Part shown: in pieces, positions 34,649-44,793 of the stretch
How positions within the stretch are numbered: the stretch's first letter is position 1
How the letters are laid out: each line of letters starts with the position of its first letter
From: JAWSVE01 sp050789445
GTDB lineage: Bacteria; Pseudomonadota; Gammaproteobacteria; Pseudomonadales; Cellvibrionaceae
Direction of reading: 5' to 3'
DNA: 64,000 nucleotides
Assembly (NCBI GenBank): GCA_050789445.1
Contig: JAILXR010000001.1
Location: forward strand, 1,674,001-1,738,000
The notes under the pieces: generated by a model
Database searches by the model: none
Seen by the model: the letters and a program-made list of their open reading frames with translations, nothing else
Told to the model about the DNA's origin: nothing
Made by a program: the position numbers and the translations under genes

Positions 34649-36682
34649 ATGAGCGAACAACGCGACATTCTTGTCACCAACGCATTACCGTATGCTAACG
34701 GCCCGATCCATCTTGGCCATTTGGTCGGATATATACAAGCAGACACTTGGGTTCGTTTCCAACGCATGCGAGGCAACAAGGTCACCTATGTATGTGCTGA
34801 TGATGCTCATGGTACGGCAATTATGTTAAAAGCCGAACAACTCGGCATCACACCTGAGGAGCAGATTGCTAGAATTAAAAGCGAACATGAAAAAGACTTC
34901 GCCGATTTTCGTGTGGACTTTGATAATTTCCACACGACACACTCTGAAGAAAATCGAGAACTGTCTGAATTGTTTTATCAGCGCTTACTGGCCAACGGCC
35001 ATATCAGTGCGCGAACAATTACACAGGCTTACGACCCAGAAAAAGAAATCTTTTTATCGGATCGATACATCAAAGGTACTTGCCCAAAATGTAAAGCTGA
35101 AGAGCAATACGGTGATAACTGCGAAGTCTGTAGTGCCACTTACAGCCCTGACGACTTAATTAATCCTAAGTCCGTGTTGTCTGGAGCAACTCCTGTTAAA
35201 AAAGATTCAGAACATTTCTTTTTAACGCTAGGAGAATTCACCGATTATTTAAAAACGTGGACACGTGCGGGACACTTACCCGTAGAAGTCGCTAACAAAC
35301 TCGCTGAGTGGTTAGACGAAGGTTTGCAAGAGTGGGATATTTCTCGCGACGCACCTTACTTCGGTTTTGAAATCCCCGACCAACCCGGAAAATATTTTTA
35401 CGTTTGGCTCGATGCTCCAATCGGTTACATCGCAAGTTACAAAAACTATTGCGAAAAAAATGGTCTAGATTGGGAAGCTGCATGGAAGCCTGAATCAAAA
35501 ACTGAATTACATCATTTTATCGGTAAAGACATCATTAACTTTCATGCATTATTTTGGCCTTGCATGCTAACTTCGGCTGGATTCCGTACGCCAGATCAAA
35601 TCGCAGTGAATGGCTTCTTAACCGTCAATGGCGCGAAGATGTCAAAATCTCGTGGTACTTTTATTGATGCGCGAACCTATCTTGATCATCTCGATCCTGA
35701 ATATTTACGCTATTACTATGCAGCCAAACTGTCTAGCAGTGTTGATGATCTTGATTTAAATCTTGAAGATTTTATTCAACGCGTCAATTCTGATTTAGTC
35801 GGGAAAGTCATCAACATCGCTAGCCGAAGCGCGAAGTTTATTGAAAAAACTGGCGGAAAACTTTCAAACAATATTGACGACCAAGCATTATGGGATCGAG
35901 CTGCTAACGCAAGCGAAAAAATTGCAGCGTTATACGAAGCTAGAGACTTTAGCAAAGCCATGCGTGAAATCATGGAACTCGCGGACTTAGCCAACGAATA
36001 CGTATCTCGCAAAGAACCTTGGGCCATGATGAAAACCGAAGGGAACGAACAAGCTGTTAACGACGTTTGTTCGCTTGCCGTCAACTTGTTCAAAGTCATC
36101 GTGACTTATCTTGCGCCTGTACTTCCCAACTTAACAGAAAAAGCGGAAGCCTTTTTAGGATGCGAATTGACGTGGGAATCGCAACCGAGCTTTTTAAGTA
36201 ATCATGCGATTAATAAATTTAAACCTTTGATGATTCGAATCGACAAAGACAAAGTCGAGAAAATGGTTGAAGAAAGCAAACAAACTTTAGAAAACGTGAC
36301 AAGCGAGCAACCAGCAGCCGAATCAACCGGTGAAGTAGATAAAGACCCTATTGCGGAAGAAATTACCTTTGATGATTTTGCAAAAGTAGATTTACGCGTT
36401 GCCAAAATTGTTAAAGCGGAGCATGTTAAAGGCGCAGATAAGTTACTACAACTCACTTTGGATTTAGGCGGCGAGTTACGTAACGTTTTTGCTGGAATTA
36501 AAAGTGCTTATGATCCAGCAAAGCTAGAAGGAAAGTTAACCGTGATGGTTGCCAACCTACAGCCTCGTAAAATGAAATTCGGCATGTCTGAAGGAATGGT
36601 ATTGGCCGCAGGCCCTGGTGGAAAAGAAATTTATATTTTAGAACCCAATGCAGGCGCTGTACCCGGCATGAGAATCATGTGA
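34649..36682 (+). CDS. metG: Methionyl-tRNA synthetase
   Basis: Charges tRNA-Met and the initiator tRNA. 677 residues, the same as E. coli. Class I signature PIHLGHLVGY, zinc knuckle CPKCKAEEQYGDNCEVC, KMSKS at residues 330-334, and a C-terminal tRNA-binding (OB-fold) domain from about 575 (FDDFAKVDLRVAKI, NLQPRKMKFGMSEGM) that supports dimerisation. A linker rich in Glu/Ser/Ala joins the two parts. No anomaly. Confidence 0.98.
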   Translation: MSEQRDILVTNALPYANGPIHLGHLVGYIQADTWVRFQRMRGNKVTYVCADDAHGTAIMLKAEQLGITPEEQIARIKSEHEKDFADFRVDFDNFHTTHSEENRELSELFYQRLLANGHISARTITQAYDPEKEIFLSDRYIKGTCPKCKAEEQYGDNCEVCSATYSPDDLINPKSVLSGATPVKKDSEHFFLTLGEFTDYLKTWTRAGHLPVEVANKLAEWLDEGLQEWDISRDAPYFGFEIPDQPGKYFYVWLDAPIGYIASYKNYCEKNGLDWEAAWKPESKTELHHFIGKDIINFHALFWPCMLTSAGFRTPDQIAVNGFLTVNGAKMSKSRGTFIDARTYLDHLDPEYLRYYYAAKLSSSVDDLDLNLEDFIQRVNSDLVGKVINIASRSAKFIEKTGGKLSNNIDDQALWDRAANASEKIAALYEARDFSKAMREIMELADLANEYVSRKEPWAMMKTEGNEQAVNDVCSLAVNLFKVIVTYLAPVLPNLTEKAEAFLGCELTWESQPSFLSNHAINKFKPLMIRIDKDKVEKMVEESKQTLENVTSEQPAAESTGEVDKDPIAEEITFDDFAKVDLRVAKIVKAEHVKGADKLLQLTLDLGGELRNVFAGIKSAYDPAKLEGKLTVMVANLQPRKMKFGMSEGMVLAAGPGGKEIYILEPNAGAVPGMRIM

Positions 36683-36742
36683 TTATTTAAATCACTTGTA
36701 GCAATAAAACATATACAGAAACATTGAATAGAATCATAACCT

Positions 36743-37318
36743 ATGACTGATTTTGCGATTATTTTAATCGGCGCCATTTTAGTTAATAATTTTGTACTGG
36801 TTCAGTTTCTTGGCTTATGTCCATTCATGGGTGTATCCAATAAACTCGAAAGTGCAATTGGCATGGCGGCTGCAACTACCTTCGTACTCACACTCGCATC
36901 GGTGTGTAGTTATCTTGTAAGAAGTTGGATTCTTGCCCCTCTGAATTTGGAATACCTTAAAACGATTTCTTTTATTTTAGTCATCGCAGTCGTTGTGCAA
37001 TTTACAAAAATGTTTATTGACAAAACCAGCCCTCTTTTGTCTCGTGTACTGGGCGTTTTTCTTCCGTTAATTACCACTAACTGTGCAGTTCTTGGTGTTG
37101 CATTACAAAACACCACTAAATCACATGGCTTTGTTGAATCGTCACTTTATGGTTTTGGAGCTGGCGTTGGTTTTTCTTTAGTACTCATTTTATTTTCAGC
37201 CATGCGTGAAAGACTTGCATTTGCTGACGTACCTACACCCTTCAAAGGCGCGGCTATCGGCATGATTACTGCCGGACTTATGTCGCTCGCTTTCATGGGA
37301 TTCGGTGGATTGATTTAA
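36743..37318 (+). CDS. rsxA: Rsx/Rnf complex subunit A
   Basis: Integral membrane subunit of the Rnf/Rsx ferredoxin:NAD+ oxidoreductase complex, which in E. coli keeps SoxR reduced. 191 residues, about six membrane helices; signature segments FVLVQFLGLCPFMGVS and LPLITTNCAVLGVAL, the NCA motif being tied to the membrane Fe-S site shared with RsxE. First gene of rsxABCDGE. Confidence 0.96.
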   Translation: MTDFAIILIGAILVNNFVLVQFLGLCPFMGVSNKLESAIGMAAATTFVLTLASVCSYLVRSWILAPLNLEYLKTISFILVIAVVVQFTKMFIDKTSPLLSRVLGVFLPLITTNCAVLGVALQNTTKSHGFVESSLYGFGAGVGFSLVLILFSAMRERLAFADVPTPFKGAAIGMITAGLMSLAFMGFGGLI

Positions 37319-37321
37319 CTC

Positions 37322-37957
37322 ATGGATGTGATTTCAGAATTTATTTTGCAACGATCTGTTGCTGAAGCCATTTTAGCTCTCGTCGGATTAGGTATTTTAT
37401 TCGGCGCAATTCTTGGCTATGCCGCTGTCGCTTTTAAAGTTGACGCTGATCCCATTGTCGATCAAATCGATGCCATTCTTCCGCAAACTCAATGCGGTCA
37501 ATGTGGCCATCCCGGTTGCCGTCCTTATGCAGAGTCTATTGCCAATGGCGAAGCTATTAATAAATGTCCCCCCGGTGGACAAGTCACTATTAATAATTTG
37601 GCAAAGTTATTAGATGTTGAAGCGCCAGCTCTCGACGACGAGCACGGCGAAGAAAGTGAGCTTCCTACCGTAGCCTATATCCGAGAAGACGAATGTATTG
37701 GCTGCACAAAATGCATTCAAGCTTGTCCTGTTGATGCCATTTTAGGTGCTGCGCAAGTCATGCACACAGTCATCGCATCTGAGTGTACGGGTTGTGATTT
37801 ATGTGTTGAACCTTGTCCGGTCGATTGCATCGATATGCTACCAGTCAAGGTCGGCTTAACGGATTGGCAATGGGAATTACCGAAAACCACTGAACCCTCA
37901 AAAAATGTTCGCGCTCAATTGATCGCTACGGATAATGATCAAGGAGCCGCAGCGTGA
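37322..37957 (+). CDS. rsxB: Rsx/Rnf complex ferredoxin subunit B
   Basis: Electron-transfer subunit, 211 residues. N-terminal membrane anchor (about 13-35), a Fe-S domain with CGQCGHPGCRPYAESI...CPPGG (4Fe-4S), then two ferredoxin repeats CIGCTKCIQACP and CTGCDLCVEPCP. All cluster ligands are intact. Its TGA overlaps the rsxC GTG start. Confidence 0.96.
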   Translation: MDVISEFILQRSVAEAILALVGLGILFGAILGYAAVAFKVDADPIVDQIDAILPQTQCGQCGHPGCRPYAESIANGEAINKCPPGGQVTINNLAKLLDVEAPALDDEHGEESELPTVAYIREDECIGCTKCIQACPVDAILGAAQVMHTVIASECTGCDLCVEPCPVDCIDMLPVKVGLTDWQWELPKTTEPSKNVRAQLIATDNDQGAAA

Positions 37958-40377
37958 GAAAAATTTGGGATACACCTGGCGGCGTTCATCCTCCAGAACA
38001 CAAAGCACAATCTCTTGCTAAACCACTTTTCGAATTAGGTTTGCCATCTGAAATTATTTTGCCTGTGTCACAACATATAGGTGCTCCAGCAATTCCAATT
38101 GTCGCTGTCGGCGAAAAAGTTTTGAGAGGACAACTTGTTGCTGAAGGAAAAGAATTTGTCAGCGCAAATGTACACGCTTCAACAAGCGGTACGATCAAAG
38201 CAATAGAAGATCGTCCTCTTCCACATGCATCAGGCTTTAGCGGTTTATGCGTTGTCATAGAACCAGACGGTGATGATAAATGGGTTGAATTAACACCGAC
38301 GAGTGATTACAAAACAATTGATCGCATAGCTCTTCTAGAAAAAATTCAACAGTCTGGCATTGTTGGAATGGGCGGCGCCGGATTTCCAACATCCATTAAA
38401 CTTAGCACACAACTAAAGATTGATACGCTTGTCATCAATGGTACCGAGTGCGAGCCCTACATCACTGCCGACGACATGCTGATGCAAATCAGTTCTGATG
38501 AAATTATTGAAGGTGTTTTACTGCTTGATTATTTATTGAATGAACCAAAAAATATTTTAATTGCAATTGAAGACAACAAACCAAAAGCAATTACTGCGAT
38601 GAAAGAGGCTGTTAAAGCCGTCGGCAATTCACGTATCGAAGTCGTACCACTTCCGGTTAAATACCCGAGTGGCGGAGAAAAACAAGTCATCCAAATGTTA
38701 ACGGGCATTGAGATACCTTCCGGTAAACTACCTGCTGACATCGGTGCCGTCTGTCAAAACATTGCAACCGTTTTAGCCTCTTATCGCGCTGTCCGATATG
38801 GCGAACCACTGACATCACGAATTACCACTGTAACTGGTGAAGCTTATGGGACACAACGTAATGTTATTGCTCGCATCGGCACACCAGTCAGTTATGTTTT
38901 AGACACTCACCAATATGATGAGAAAAAAGCAACCCGCTTAGTCATGGGTGGGCCCATGATGGGTTTCACCCTATTAGATAGCGCTGCGCCTATTGTAAAA
39001 ACGACCAATTGTTTACTTGCGCCGTCTTTGGAAGAGTCTCCACCACCTTCTCCTGCACAGGCCTGTATTCGTTGCGGAATGTGTGCCGAGGCTTGTCCTG
39101 CTAGTTTATTACCACAACAACTCTATTGGTATGCTCGTGCTGAAGACGAAGAAAAACTGCAAGCCCATAACTTATTTGATTGTATTGAATGTGGCGCATG
39201 TTCTTACGCCTGCCCAAGCCACATACCATTGGTGCAATATTACCGAGCCGCAAAAAGCCAAATTAAAAAACACGCTGTTGAAAAGGAACATTCCGATCGC
39301 GCTAGACAACGCTTTGAATTCCACAAAGAACGAATAGAAATTGAAAAAGCAGAGCGAGTAAAAGCTCGGGAAGAGGCGGCTGAAAAAGCCAAACAACGAA
39401 AGCTAGAAAAACAACAGGCAAAAGCCAAAGCAGAGCAGGACGCTAAAGATCAGGAAGAGCAAAACCCTGCCACCAAAGATGGAGCACAAGAAGAACCAGC
39501 TAAGGTAAAACCACCAGGAGATGAAGAAGCTCGGCTTAACCGCAATCTCATTAGCACGGAAGAACGCCTTAAAAAACTAAACACGCGCGCCACTGAATTA
39601 GAAAAAACAGACCCAACACAAGCTGAAGGTGTTCGAGCTAGAATTAAAGAAGCCGAACTCAAAAAGAAAACATTGTTAGAAAAACTATCCGCTGTTTCTT
39701 CTTTAAGAGCAACCAACACTAATGATTCAGGAAATCCAGAAAATGAAGTGGAACAACCTCAGGCAAACACATCAGAATCAATTCCTGAACTAAAAACTGA
39801 AACTAAAAAAAGTGAGCAGCCCAAAGAAAAACTACGGGACGGAATGTCGCAAGAAGAAAGACGTGCTTACGACAGTTCAATCACAGTACTTGAAGATCAA
39901 CTCGCCAAAACACAGAAAAAATTAGACTCAACCGATCCTGAAGATAATGAAACCTTAACAGCACTTCAAATGTCGGTAAATATATTGACTCAGCGTTTAA
40001 CCTCAACGAAAACAAATCCGCCGTCTGCAGATCAAGCGACTAAAAATGATTCAATTGATAATTCAGAAAAAGAAATCACTCCACTATCTGAAGTAATTCG
40101 TTCAAAAGATAAATCAGGGTCTTTAAGTGATGCTATTTTTGCATCCATGGAAAAAGTGGTTGAATCCAAACGCAGTGAAAATGATAACAGTCTAAATAAT
40201 CAGCTACAGCAAAAAATAGACTCTCTTGAAACTCGCTTAGAAGAAGCCAAAAAGATACTTACTGATAATCGAGAAAAGGCATTAGCTGCAAGTCTGACTG
40301 AAGACGTCTCTAAATTGGAACACAAACTAGAAGTGTCTCGCGAAGCATTAAAAGAACTTGTAGAACAAGATGATTAA
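37954..40377 (+). CDS. rsxC: Rsx/Rnf complex subunit C with long charged C-terminus
   Basis: Peripheral NADH/FMN-type subunit, 807 residues (E. coli 740). The N-terminal 360 residues carry the Complex I 51-kDa-like fold (GMGGAGFPTSIK, NGTECEPYITADD, PSGGEKQVIQ). Two 4Fe-4S motifs start at Cys371 (CIRCGMCAEACP) and Cys410 (CIECGACSYACP). From about 440 to the end lies a 365-residue extension very rich in Lys, Glu, Gln and Ala, predicted coiled coil with disordered spacers. Such tails vary between species. GTG start inside the rsxB stop (GTGA). Confidence 0.95.
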   Translation: MRKIWDTPGGVHPPEHKAQSLAKPLFELGLPSEIILPVSQHIGAPAIPIVAVGEKVLRGQLVAEGKEFVSANVHASTSGTIKAIEDRPLPHASGFSGLCVVIEPDGDDKWVELTPTSDYKTIDRIALLEKIQQSGIVGMGGAGFPTSIKLSTQLKIDTLVINGTECEPYITADDMLMQISSDEIIEGVLLLDYLLNEPKNILIAIEDNKPKAITAMKEAVKAVGNSRIEVVPLPVKYPSGGEKQVIQMLTGIEIPSGKLPADIGAVCQNIATVLASYRAVRYGEPLTSRITTVTGEAYGTQRNVIARIGTPVSYVLDTHQYDEKKATRLVMGGPMMGFTLLDSAAPIVKTTNCLLAPSLEESPPPSPAQACIRCGMCAEACPASLLPQQLYWYARAEDEEKLQAHNLFDCIECGACSYACPSHIPLVQYYRAAKSQIKKHAVEKEHSDRARQRFEFHKERIEIEKAERVKAREEAAEKAKQRKLEKQQAKAKAEQDAKDQEEQNPATKDGAQEEPAKVKPPGDEEARLNRNLISTEERLKKLNTRATELEKTDPTQAEGVRARIKEAELKKKTLLEKLSAVSSLRATNTNDSGNPENEVEQPQANTSESIPELKTETKKSEQPKEKLRDGMSQEERRAYDSSITVLEDQLAKTQKKLDSTDPEDNETLTALQMSVNILTQRLTSTKTNPPSADQATKNDSIDNSEKEITPLSEVIRSKDKSGSLSDAIFASMEKVVESKRSENDNSLNNQLQQKIDSLETRLEEAKKILTDNREKALAASLTEDVSKLEHKLEVSREALKELVEQDD

Positions 40378-40395
40378 ATTAAAAACGGACAACCG

Positions 40396-41451
40396 ATGAA
40401 TTTACCGCAAATAACATCACCACATGCTCACGGTCATAACTCGACTGGCGATGTGATGCGTACGGTATTAATTGCCACCATTCCTGGCATTATTGCGCTG
40501 ACACATTTTTTTGGTATCGGCACGATCTACAATATTTTATTAGCCAGCATGACAGCATTGGTCTGTGAAGCCGTTATTTTAAAACTACGGCATCGCCCTG
40601 TTGGGTTTTATTTGCGAGATTACAGCGCACTTGTCACAGCGGTGTTACTCGGTATTGCTCTACCGCCTTACTGTCCTTGGTGGTTAGTTGTTGTAGGTAC
40701 TAGTATTGCTATCGTTATCGCTAAACACTTATATGGCGGTATGGGCTACAACCCTTTTAATCCAGCCATGGTTGGATATGTTGTTTTGATAATTTCTTTT
40801 CCTATTGATATGACTACATGGGCTGCACCTTCAAATATTTTGGAAGAAGGCCAATCGCTCATTGGCCCTATTTCAGCACTCGGCCGAATTTTTCTCGACA
40901 CACCTTTCGATGCATTCAGTGGCGCAACACCATTAGATTTATTTAAACATCAAGACGGAAAAACAATTCAGCAGATTTATAACGACGAAGCTTTATTTTC
41001 TCAAGCGCGCTGGGCTGGTGCAGGCTGGGAATGGGTAAATTTAGCTTTTTTAGCGAGTGGTGTTTATTTAATTTATAAAAAAATATTCACATGGCATGCG
41101 CCAGTCGCCATGCTCGCGGGATTATCAATAGCATCAATTATTTTTTACGACAATGGCAGTTCAGAAAGCGGTGGCTCTCTTATCTTTCATCTCTTGTCTG
41201 GCGGGACCATGTTAGGTGCCTTTTTTATTGTTACCGATCCGGTCACATCGGCCACTAGCCGTCTTGGAAAATTAATTTATGGCGGGTCTATTGGCGTTTT
41301 AATTTATATTATTCGCGCGTGGGGGAATTACCCAGATGGCGTTGCCTTTGCCGTATTATTAATGAATTTTGCTGCTCCTTTTATTGATTACTACACCGTA
41401 CCTCGAAGTTATGGCCACGAGAAAAGTCGTGTCGTTATCAAAAAAGATTAG
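40396..41451 (+). CDS. rsxD: Rsx/Rnf complex subunit D
   Basis: Membrane subunit with covalent FMN, 351 residues (E. coli 352), related to NqrB. Around ten membrane helices. The flavin attachment segment is FSGATPLD, with Thr in the SGAT motif. Other family segments: GGMGYNPFNPAMVGYVVL and FFIVTDPVTSATSRLGK. Starts 18 bases after rsxC. Confidence 0.96.
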   Translation: MNLPQITSPHAHGHNSTGDVMRTVLIATIPGIIALTHFFGIGTIYNILLASMTALVCEAVILKLRHRPVGFYLRDYSALVTAVLLGIALPPYCPWWLVVVGTSIAIVIAKHLYGGMGYNPFNPAMVGYVVLIISFPIDMTTWAAPSNILEEGQSLIGPISALGRIFLDTPFDAFSGATPLDLFKHQDGKTIQQIYNDEALFSQARWAGAGWEWVNLAFLASGVYLIYKKIFTWHAPVAMLAGLSIASIIFYDNGSSESGGSLIFHLLSGGTMLGAFFIVTDPVTSATSRLGKLIYGGSIGVLIYIIRAWGNYPDGVAFAVLLMNFAAPFIDYYTVPRSYGHEKSRVVIKKD

Positions 41452-41482
41452 ACCAACAAGATAAAATGTAAAAGGATTCTCC

Positions 41483-42184
41483 ATGTTAGGTAGCTCAATC
41501 AGTTTTAATAGCGTATTACTCGGGGCTTTTGCATTAGTCACTGCGGGTATTGTTGCTATTACCTTTCAATCTACCTACGAAAAAATTGATGAATCTAAAC
41601 TGCGTGCTGCTCAAGCTGCTCTTTACGAAATTATCCCTGAAGAAAAAATCGATAACGATTTATTCAACGATACGATAGATATTCCTGAGGACTATCGAGA
41701 ATTTCTCGGGTTAACGGCTTCTGCGGACACAGACAAAAAAATTCATATTGCAAAGAAAAATGACATTCCATTTGCAGCTATCATTCCAACAACTGCGCCA
41801 GAAGGTTATAGCGGGCCGATAAAAATGATTATTGGCATTAACAAAGATGGCACTATTGCAGGCGTTCGCGTGACAGATCATAACGAAACACCAGGGCTTG
41901 GCGATTACGTCGACATACGTAAAAGTAATTGGGTTTTATCTTTTAATGGTAAATCTTTAGGTTCTCGCTTTGATACAAAAACAACAGTAAAACGGCCCGA
42001 CTCTTCTGAAAAATTACCAGAAGAAAACTTTGATCAATTGACTGGGGCAACTATTACTCGTACTGCTGTCATACGACAAATCAAAAAAACATTATCTTTT
42101 TACCAAATTGCCCAACCTCTTGATATCTATATGACAGAGACACCCGGCACAAACATTGAAGAAACAAACACACACATTAATTAA
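41483..42184 (+). CDS. rsxG: Rsx/Rnf complex subunit G
   Basis: Single-span, periplasm-facing subunit with covalently bound FMN. 233 residues (E. coli 206). N-terminal membrane helix (about 8-28); FMN-binding domain ends with LTGATITRTAVIRQIKK, containing the S/T-GAT flavinylation motif, and VTDHNETPGLGDYVD. AAAGGA precedes the ATG. Fifth gene of the operon. Confidence 0.95.
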   Translation: MLGSSISFNSVLLGAFALVTAGIVAITFQSTYEKIDESKLRAAQAALYEIIPEEKIDNDLFNDTIDIPEDYREFLGLTASADTDKKIHIAKKNDIPFAAIIPTTAPEGYSGPIKMIIGINKDGTIAGVRVTDHNETPGLGDYVDIRKSNWVLSFNGKSLGSRFDTKTTVKRPDSSEKLPEENFDQLTGATITRTAVIRQIKKTLSFYQIAQPLDIYMTETPGTNIEETNTHIN

Positions 42185-42249
42185 AAATTTTGCACAAAAA
42201 TTAAAAAATTACATGCGATAGAATTCTTCGCATAAAAGAGTAAAAGCTC

Positions 42250-43050
42250 ATGAGCGAATCGACCGTCGATACCAGTAGCGCAACCCAGCCTGGCGCTGCT
42301 GAAGAAATAGATACTTTAACCATTGAGGAAAACAGCAGTGCTGTTATCAGCTATCAAGAAATCAGCATCAATGGTTTATGGAAAAACAATCCGGCATTAA
42401 CACAGCTACTTGGTTTATGTCCTCTTTTAGCCGTAACTGGATCTGTTGTGAATGCCCTAGGCTTAGGCATTGCTACCATGGCTGTGCTGATTGGTTCTAA
42501 CCTTGTCGTATCCATGATACGAAACACAGTCAGTGATGCTGTTCGCTTACCCGCTTTTGTTATGATAATCGCAAGTTTTACCACCTGCACAGAATTACTA
42601 ATGCAGGCGTTTACTTTTGAGCTTTATCAAATACTCGGCATTTTTATTCCACTCATCGTAACGAATTGCGCCATCTTAGGAAGAGCAGATGCCTTTGCAA
42701 GTCGCAATCCGATTATCCCTTCTGTTGTCGACGGCTTTATGATGGGCCTAGGCTTTTGCTTGGTGTTAATCGCAATTGGTGCTATTCGAGAATTATTAGG
42801 AGCAGGCACTTTATTTTCTAATATGCATTTATTATTTGGTGATGTTGCGAGCAACTGGAAGCTCACATTAATCAACGATTACAGAGGGTTTTTAGTCGCC
42901 GTACTTCCGCCAGGCGCATTCTTAGCGGCTGGATTATTAATAGCTGGAAAGAACTGGATTGACGCGGAATTCAAGAGACGCGCTGACCTGTTAAAACAAC
43001 CTGTAATCAAAGGCAGCAAACGAGTAAAAACAACGACTGTTATTGGTTAA
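42250..43050 (+). CDS. rsxE: Rsx/Rnf complex subunit E
   Basis: Integral membrane subunit paralogous to RsxA. 266 residues (E. coli 231), longer because of a polar N-terminal tail of about 35 residues (Ser/Thr/Glu rich). Family segments NNPALTQLLGLCPLLAVTGS and FIPLIVTNCAILGRADAFAS. Last gene of rsxABCDGE; nth, which often follows it, is absent here and a strong terminator comes next. Confidence 0.95.
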   Translation: MSESTVDTSSATQPGAAEEIDTLTIEENSSAVISYQEISINGLWKNNPALTQLLGLCPLLAVTGSVVNALGLGIATMAVLIGSNLVVSMIRNTVSDAVRLPAFVMIIASFTTCTELLMQAFTFELYQILGIFIPLIVTNCAILGRADAFASRNPIIPSVVDGFMMGLGFCLVLIAIGAIRELLGAGTLFSNMHLLFGDVASNWKLTLINDYRGFLVAVLPPGAFLAAGLLIAGKNWIDAEFKRRADLLKQPVIKGSKRVKTTTVIG

Positions 43051-43076
43051 TGACATTGCCAACTAAAATCGCACAA

Positions 43077-43112
43077 ATAAAAAAGGCTAACCATTAATGG
43101 TTAGCCTTTTTT
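43077..43112. terminator. Bidirectional intrinsic terminator between rsxE and der
   Basis: A perfect 30-bp palindrome (43081-43110) whose half is AAAAGGCTAACCATT. A-run on the left and T-run on the right serve both strands, ending rsxE transcripts (plus) and der transcripts (minus). Confidence 0.93.
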
Positions 43113-43152
43113 CATTCCACTCTTTTTCTGCTGAGTGCTCTACTGACCGCCT

Positions 43153-44586
43153 TTAGCGTTTATTTTTTCTCTTCTTTTCAGATTTCTTAACGTGCTGAAC
43201 AAGTCGACGCTTCTTTGCTTGCTGACGCAACGTTAATTTATTTTTCTTTCCGCCGAATGGATTCTCCGCCGATTTAAATTGAATTTTAATCGGTGTACCG
43301 TGAAGATCTAGCACGCGCCTAAAAGTTTTTTCGAGATAGCGAACATAATGAGATGGTACTTCGTCAGTTTGATTCCCATGGACAACAATAATGGGAGGAT
43401 TATGTCCCCCAACATGAGCATATCTTAATTTAATACGCCGACCTCGGACCAATGGTGGCGGATGATCAGTAACAGCATCTTCTAAAATTTGAGTTAAGCG
43501 GTTAGTGCTAAATTGATGCGTTGCCGACTTATACGCTTTTTCAATCGACTTGTAGAGATTTCCAACACCCGTTCCATGTAATGCAGAAATAAAGTGTATA
43601 TCCGCAAACTGAACGAACTTAAGACGCCTATCTAACTCACGTTTTATATTATTTTTTAAATCTTCGTCTAGGCCATCCCATTTATTAATGGCGACAACTA
43701 ATGCTCTACCCGCATCAATAACACTGCCCATTAAGTGAAGATCTTGGTCAACTAAACCTTCTTGTGCATCCATCATCAACACGACTACATTCGCATCTTG
43801 GATAGCTTGTAAGGTTTTTACAATTGAGAATTTTTCGACCGTTAATTTGATATTCTTACGACGTCGGATTCCAGCGGTATCAATTAACGTATAATCTTTT
43901 CCATGACGCTCGTAATTTATATATACACTGTCACGAGTTGTTCCTGGCATGTCATAAACAACAACGCGTTCTTCACCAAGCAAACGATTCACCAATGTTG
44001 ATTTGCCAACATTCGGCCTACCGACTGCGGCTATTTTTATTCCTTTAGGTTTATTTAAATCAACTTCACCGTCTTCTAGCTCTTCTTCAGCTACTTTTGG
44101 TAAGCTTTCAAACACAGCAGTCATTAATGCTTTTACACCGCGACCGTGACTCGCAGTAATCGGATGAACATCACCTAAACCTAATTCAAAAAAAGGAGCA
44201 ACGGCAATATCATGATTTAAACCATCAATTTTATTAGCAACTACCCATGCGTTTTTGTTTCTAACCCGCAAATGATCGGCAATCATTTGATCGGCAAAAG
44301 ACAATCCATCACGACAATCTACCATAAACAAAACAATATCAGCTTCATCAATGGCATGTTTGGATTGGCCAGCCATCAGCTCATCCATACCCTCTTCGTC
44401 ACCAGAAATTCCACCAGTGTCGATGACGATGAATTTATTTTCTTCAAATGTGCCTTCGCCATATTTGCGATCACGCGTTAAACCCGCGTAGTTTGCAACG
44501 AGGGCATCACGTGTTTTGGTAAGTCGATTAAACAATGTCGACTTACCAACATTCGGACGACCCACTAAGGCGATTACAGGTAACAT
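43153..44586 (-). CDS. der: Ribosome-assembly GTPase Der (EngA)
   Basis: Double-GTPase essential for 50S maturation. 477 residues (E. coli 490). Two G domains, each with GRPNVGKST (residues 8-16 and near 190), switch motifs DTGG/DTAG and NKxD (NKID, NKWD), followed by a KH-like domain and a strongly basic tail (KKRRLVQHVKKSEKKRKNKR). Downstream of bamB after a 207-base gap without other features; the bamB-der pairing is conserved. Confidence 0.97.
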   Translation of the reverse strand: MLPVIALVGRPNVGKSTLFNRLTKTRDALVANYAGLTRDRKYGEGTFEENKFIVIDTGGISGDEEGMDELMAGQSKHAIDEADIVLFMVDCRDGLSFADQMIADHLRVRNKNAWVVANKIDGLNHDIAVAPFFELGLGDVHPITASHGRGVKALMTAVFESLPKVAEEELEDGEVDLNKPKGIKIAAVGRPNVGKSTLVNRLLGEERVVVYDMPGTTRDSVYINYERHGKDYTLIDTAGIRRRKNIKLTVEKFSIVKTLQAIQDANVVVLMMDAQEGLVDQDLHLMGSVIDAGRALVVAINKWDGLDEDLKNNIKRELDRRLKFVQFADIHFISALHGTGVGNLYKSIEKAYKSATHQFSTNRLTQILEDAVTDHPPPLVRGRRIKLRYAHVGGHNPPIIVVHGNQTDEVPSHYVRYLEKTFRRVLDLHGTPIKIQFKSAENPFGGKKNKLTLRQQAKKRRLVQHVKKSEKKRKNKR

Positions 44587-44793
44587 AAGGAGAACCTAAA
44601 GACTTTTGGCGAGTAAAAACACTCTTGGATAATTTAATTACAGCTCGCAGGATTAAGTTCATGCTCGCGAATCAAATTGAATTTTGGAAACTGGATATTT
44701 TTACGACATAACATGCCGTTGAAATGTATTTAACAATTAAACTCAGCCAAAAAACAAAGATAAATCATCAAATAAAAAGTCAACAGCAAAAAA

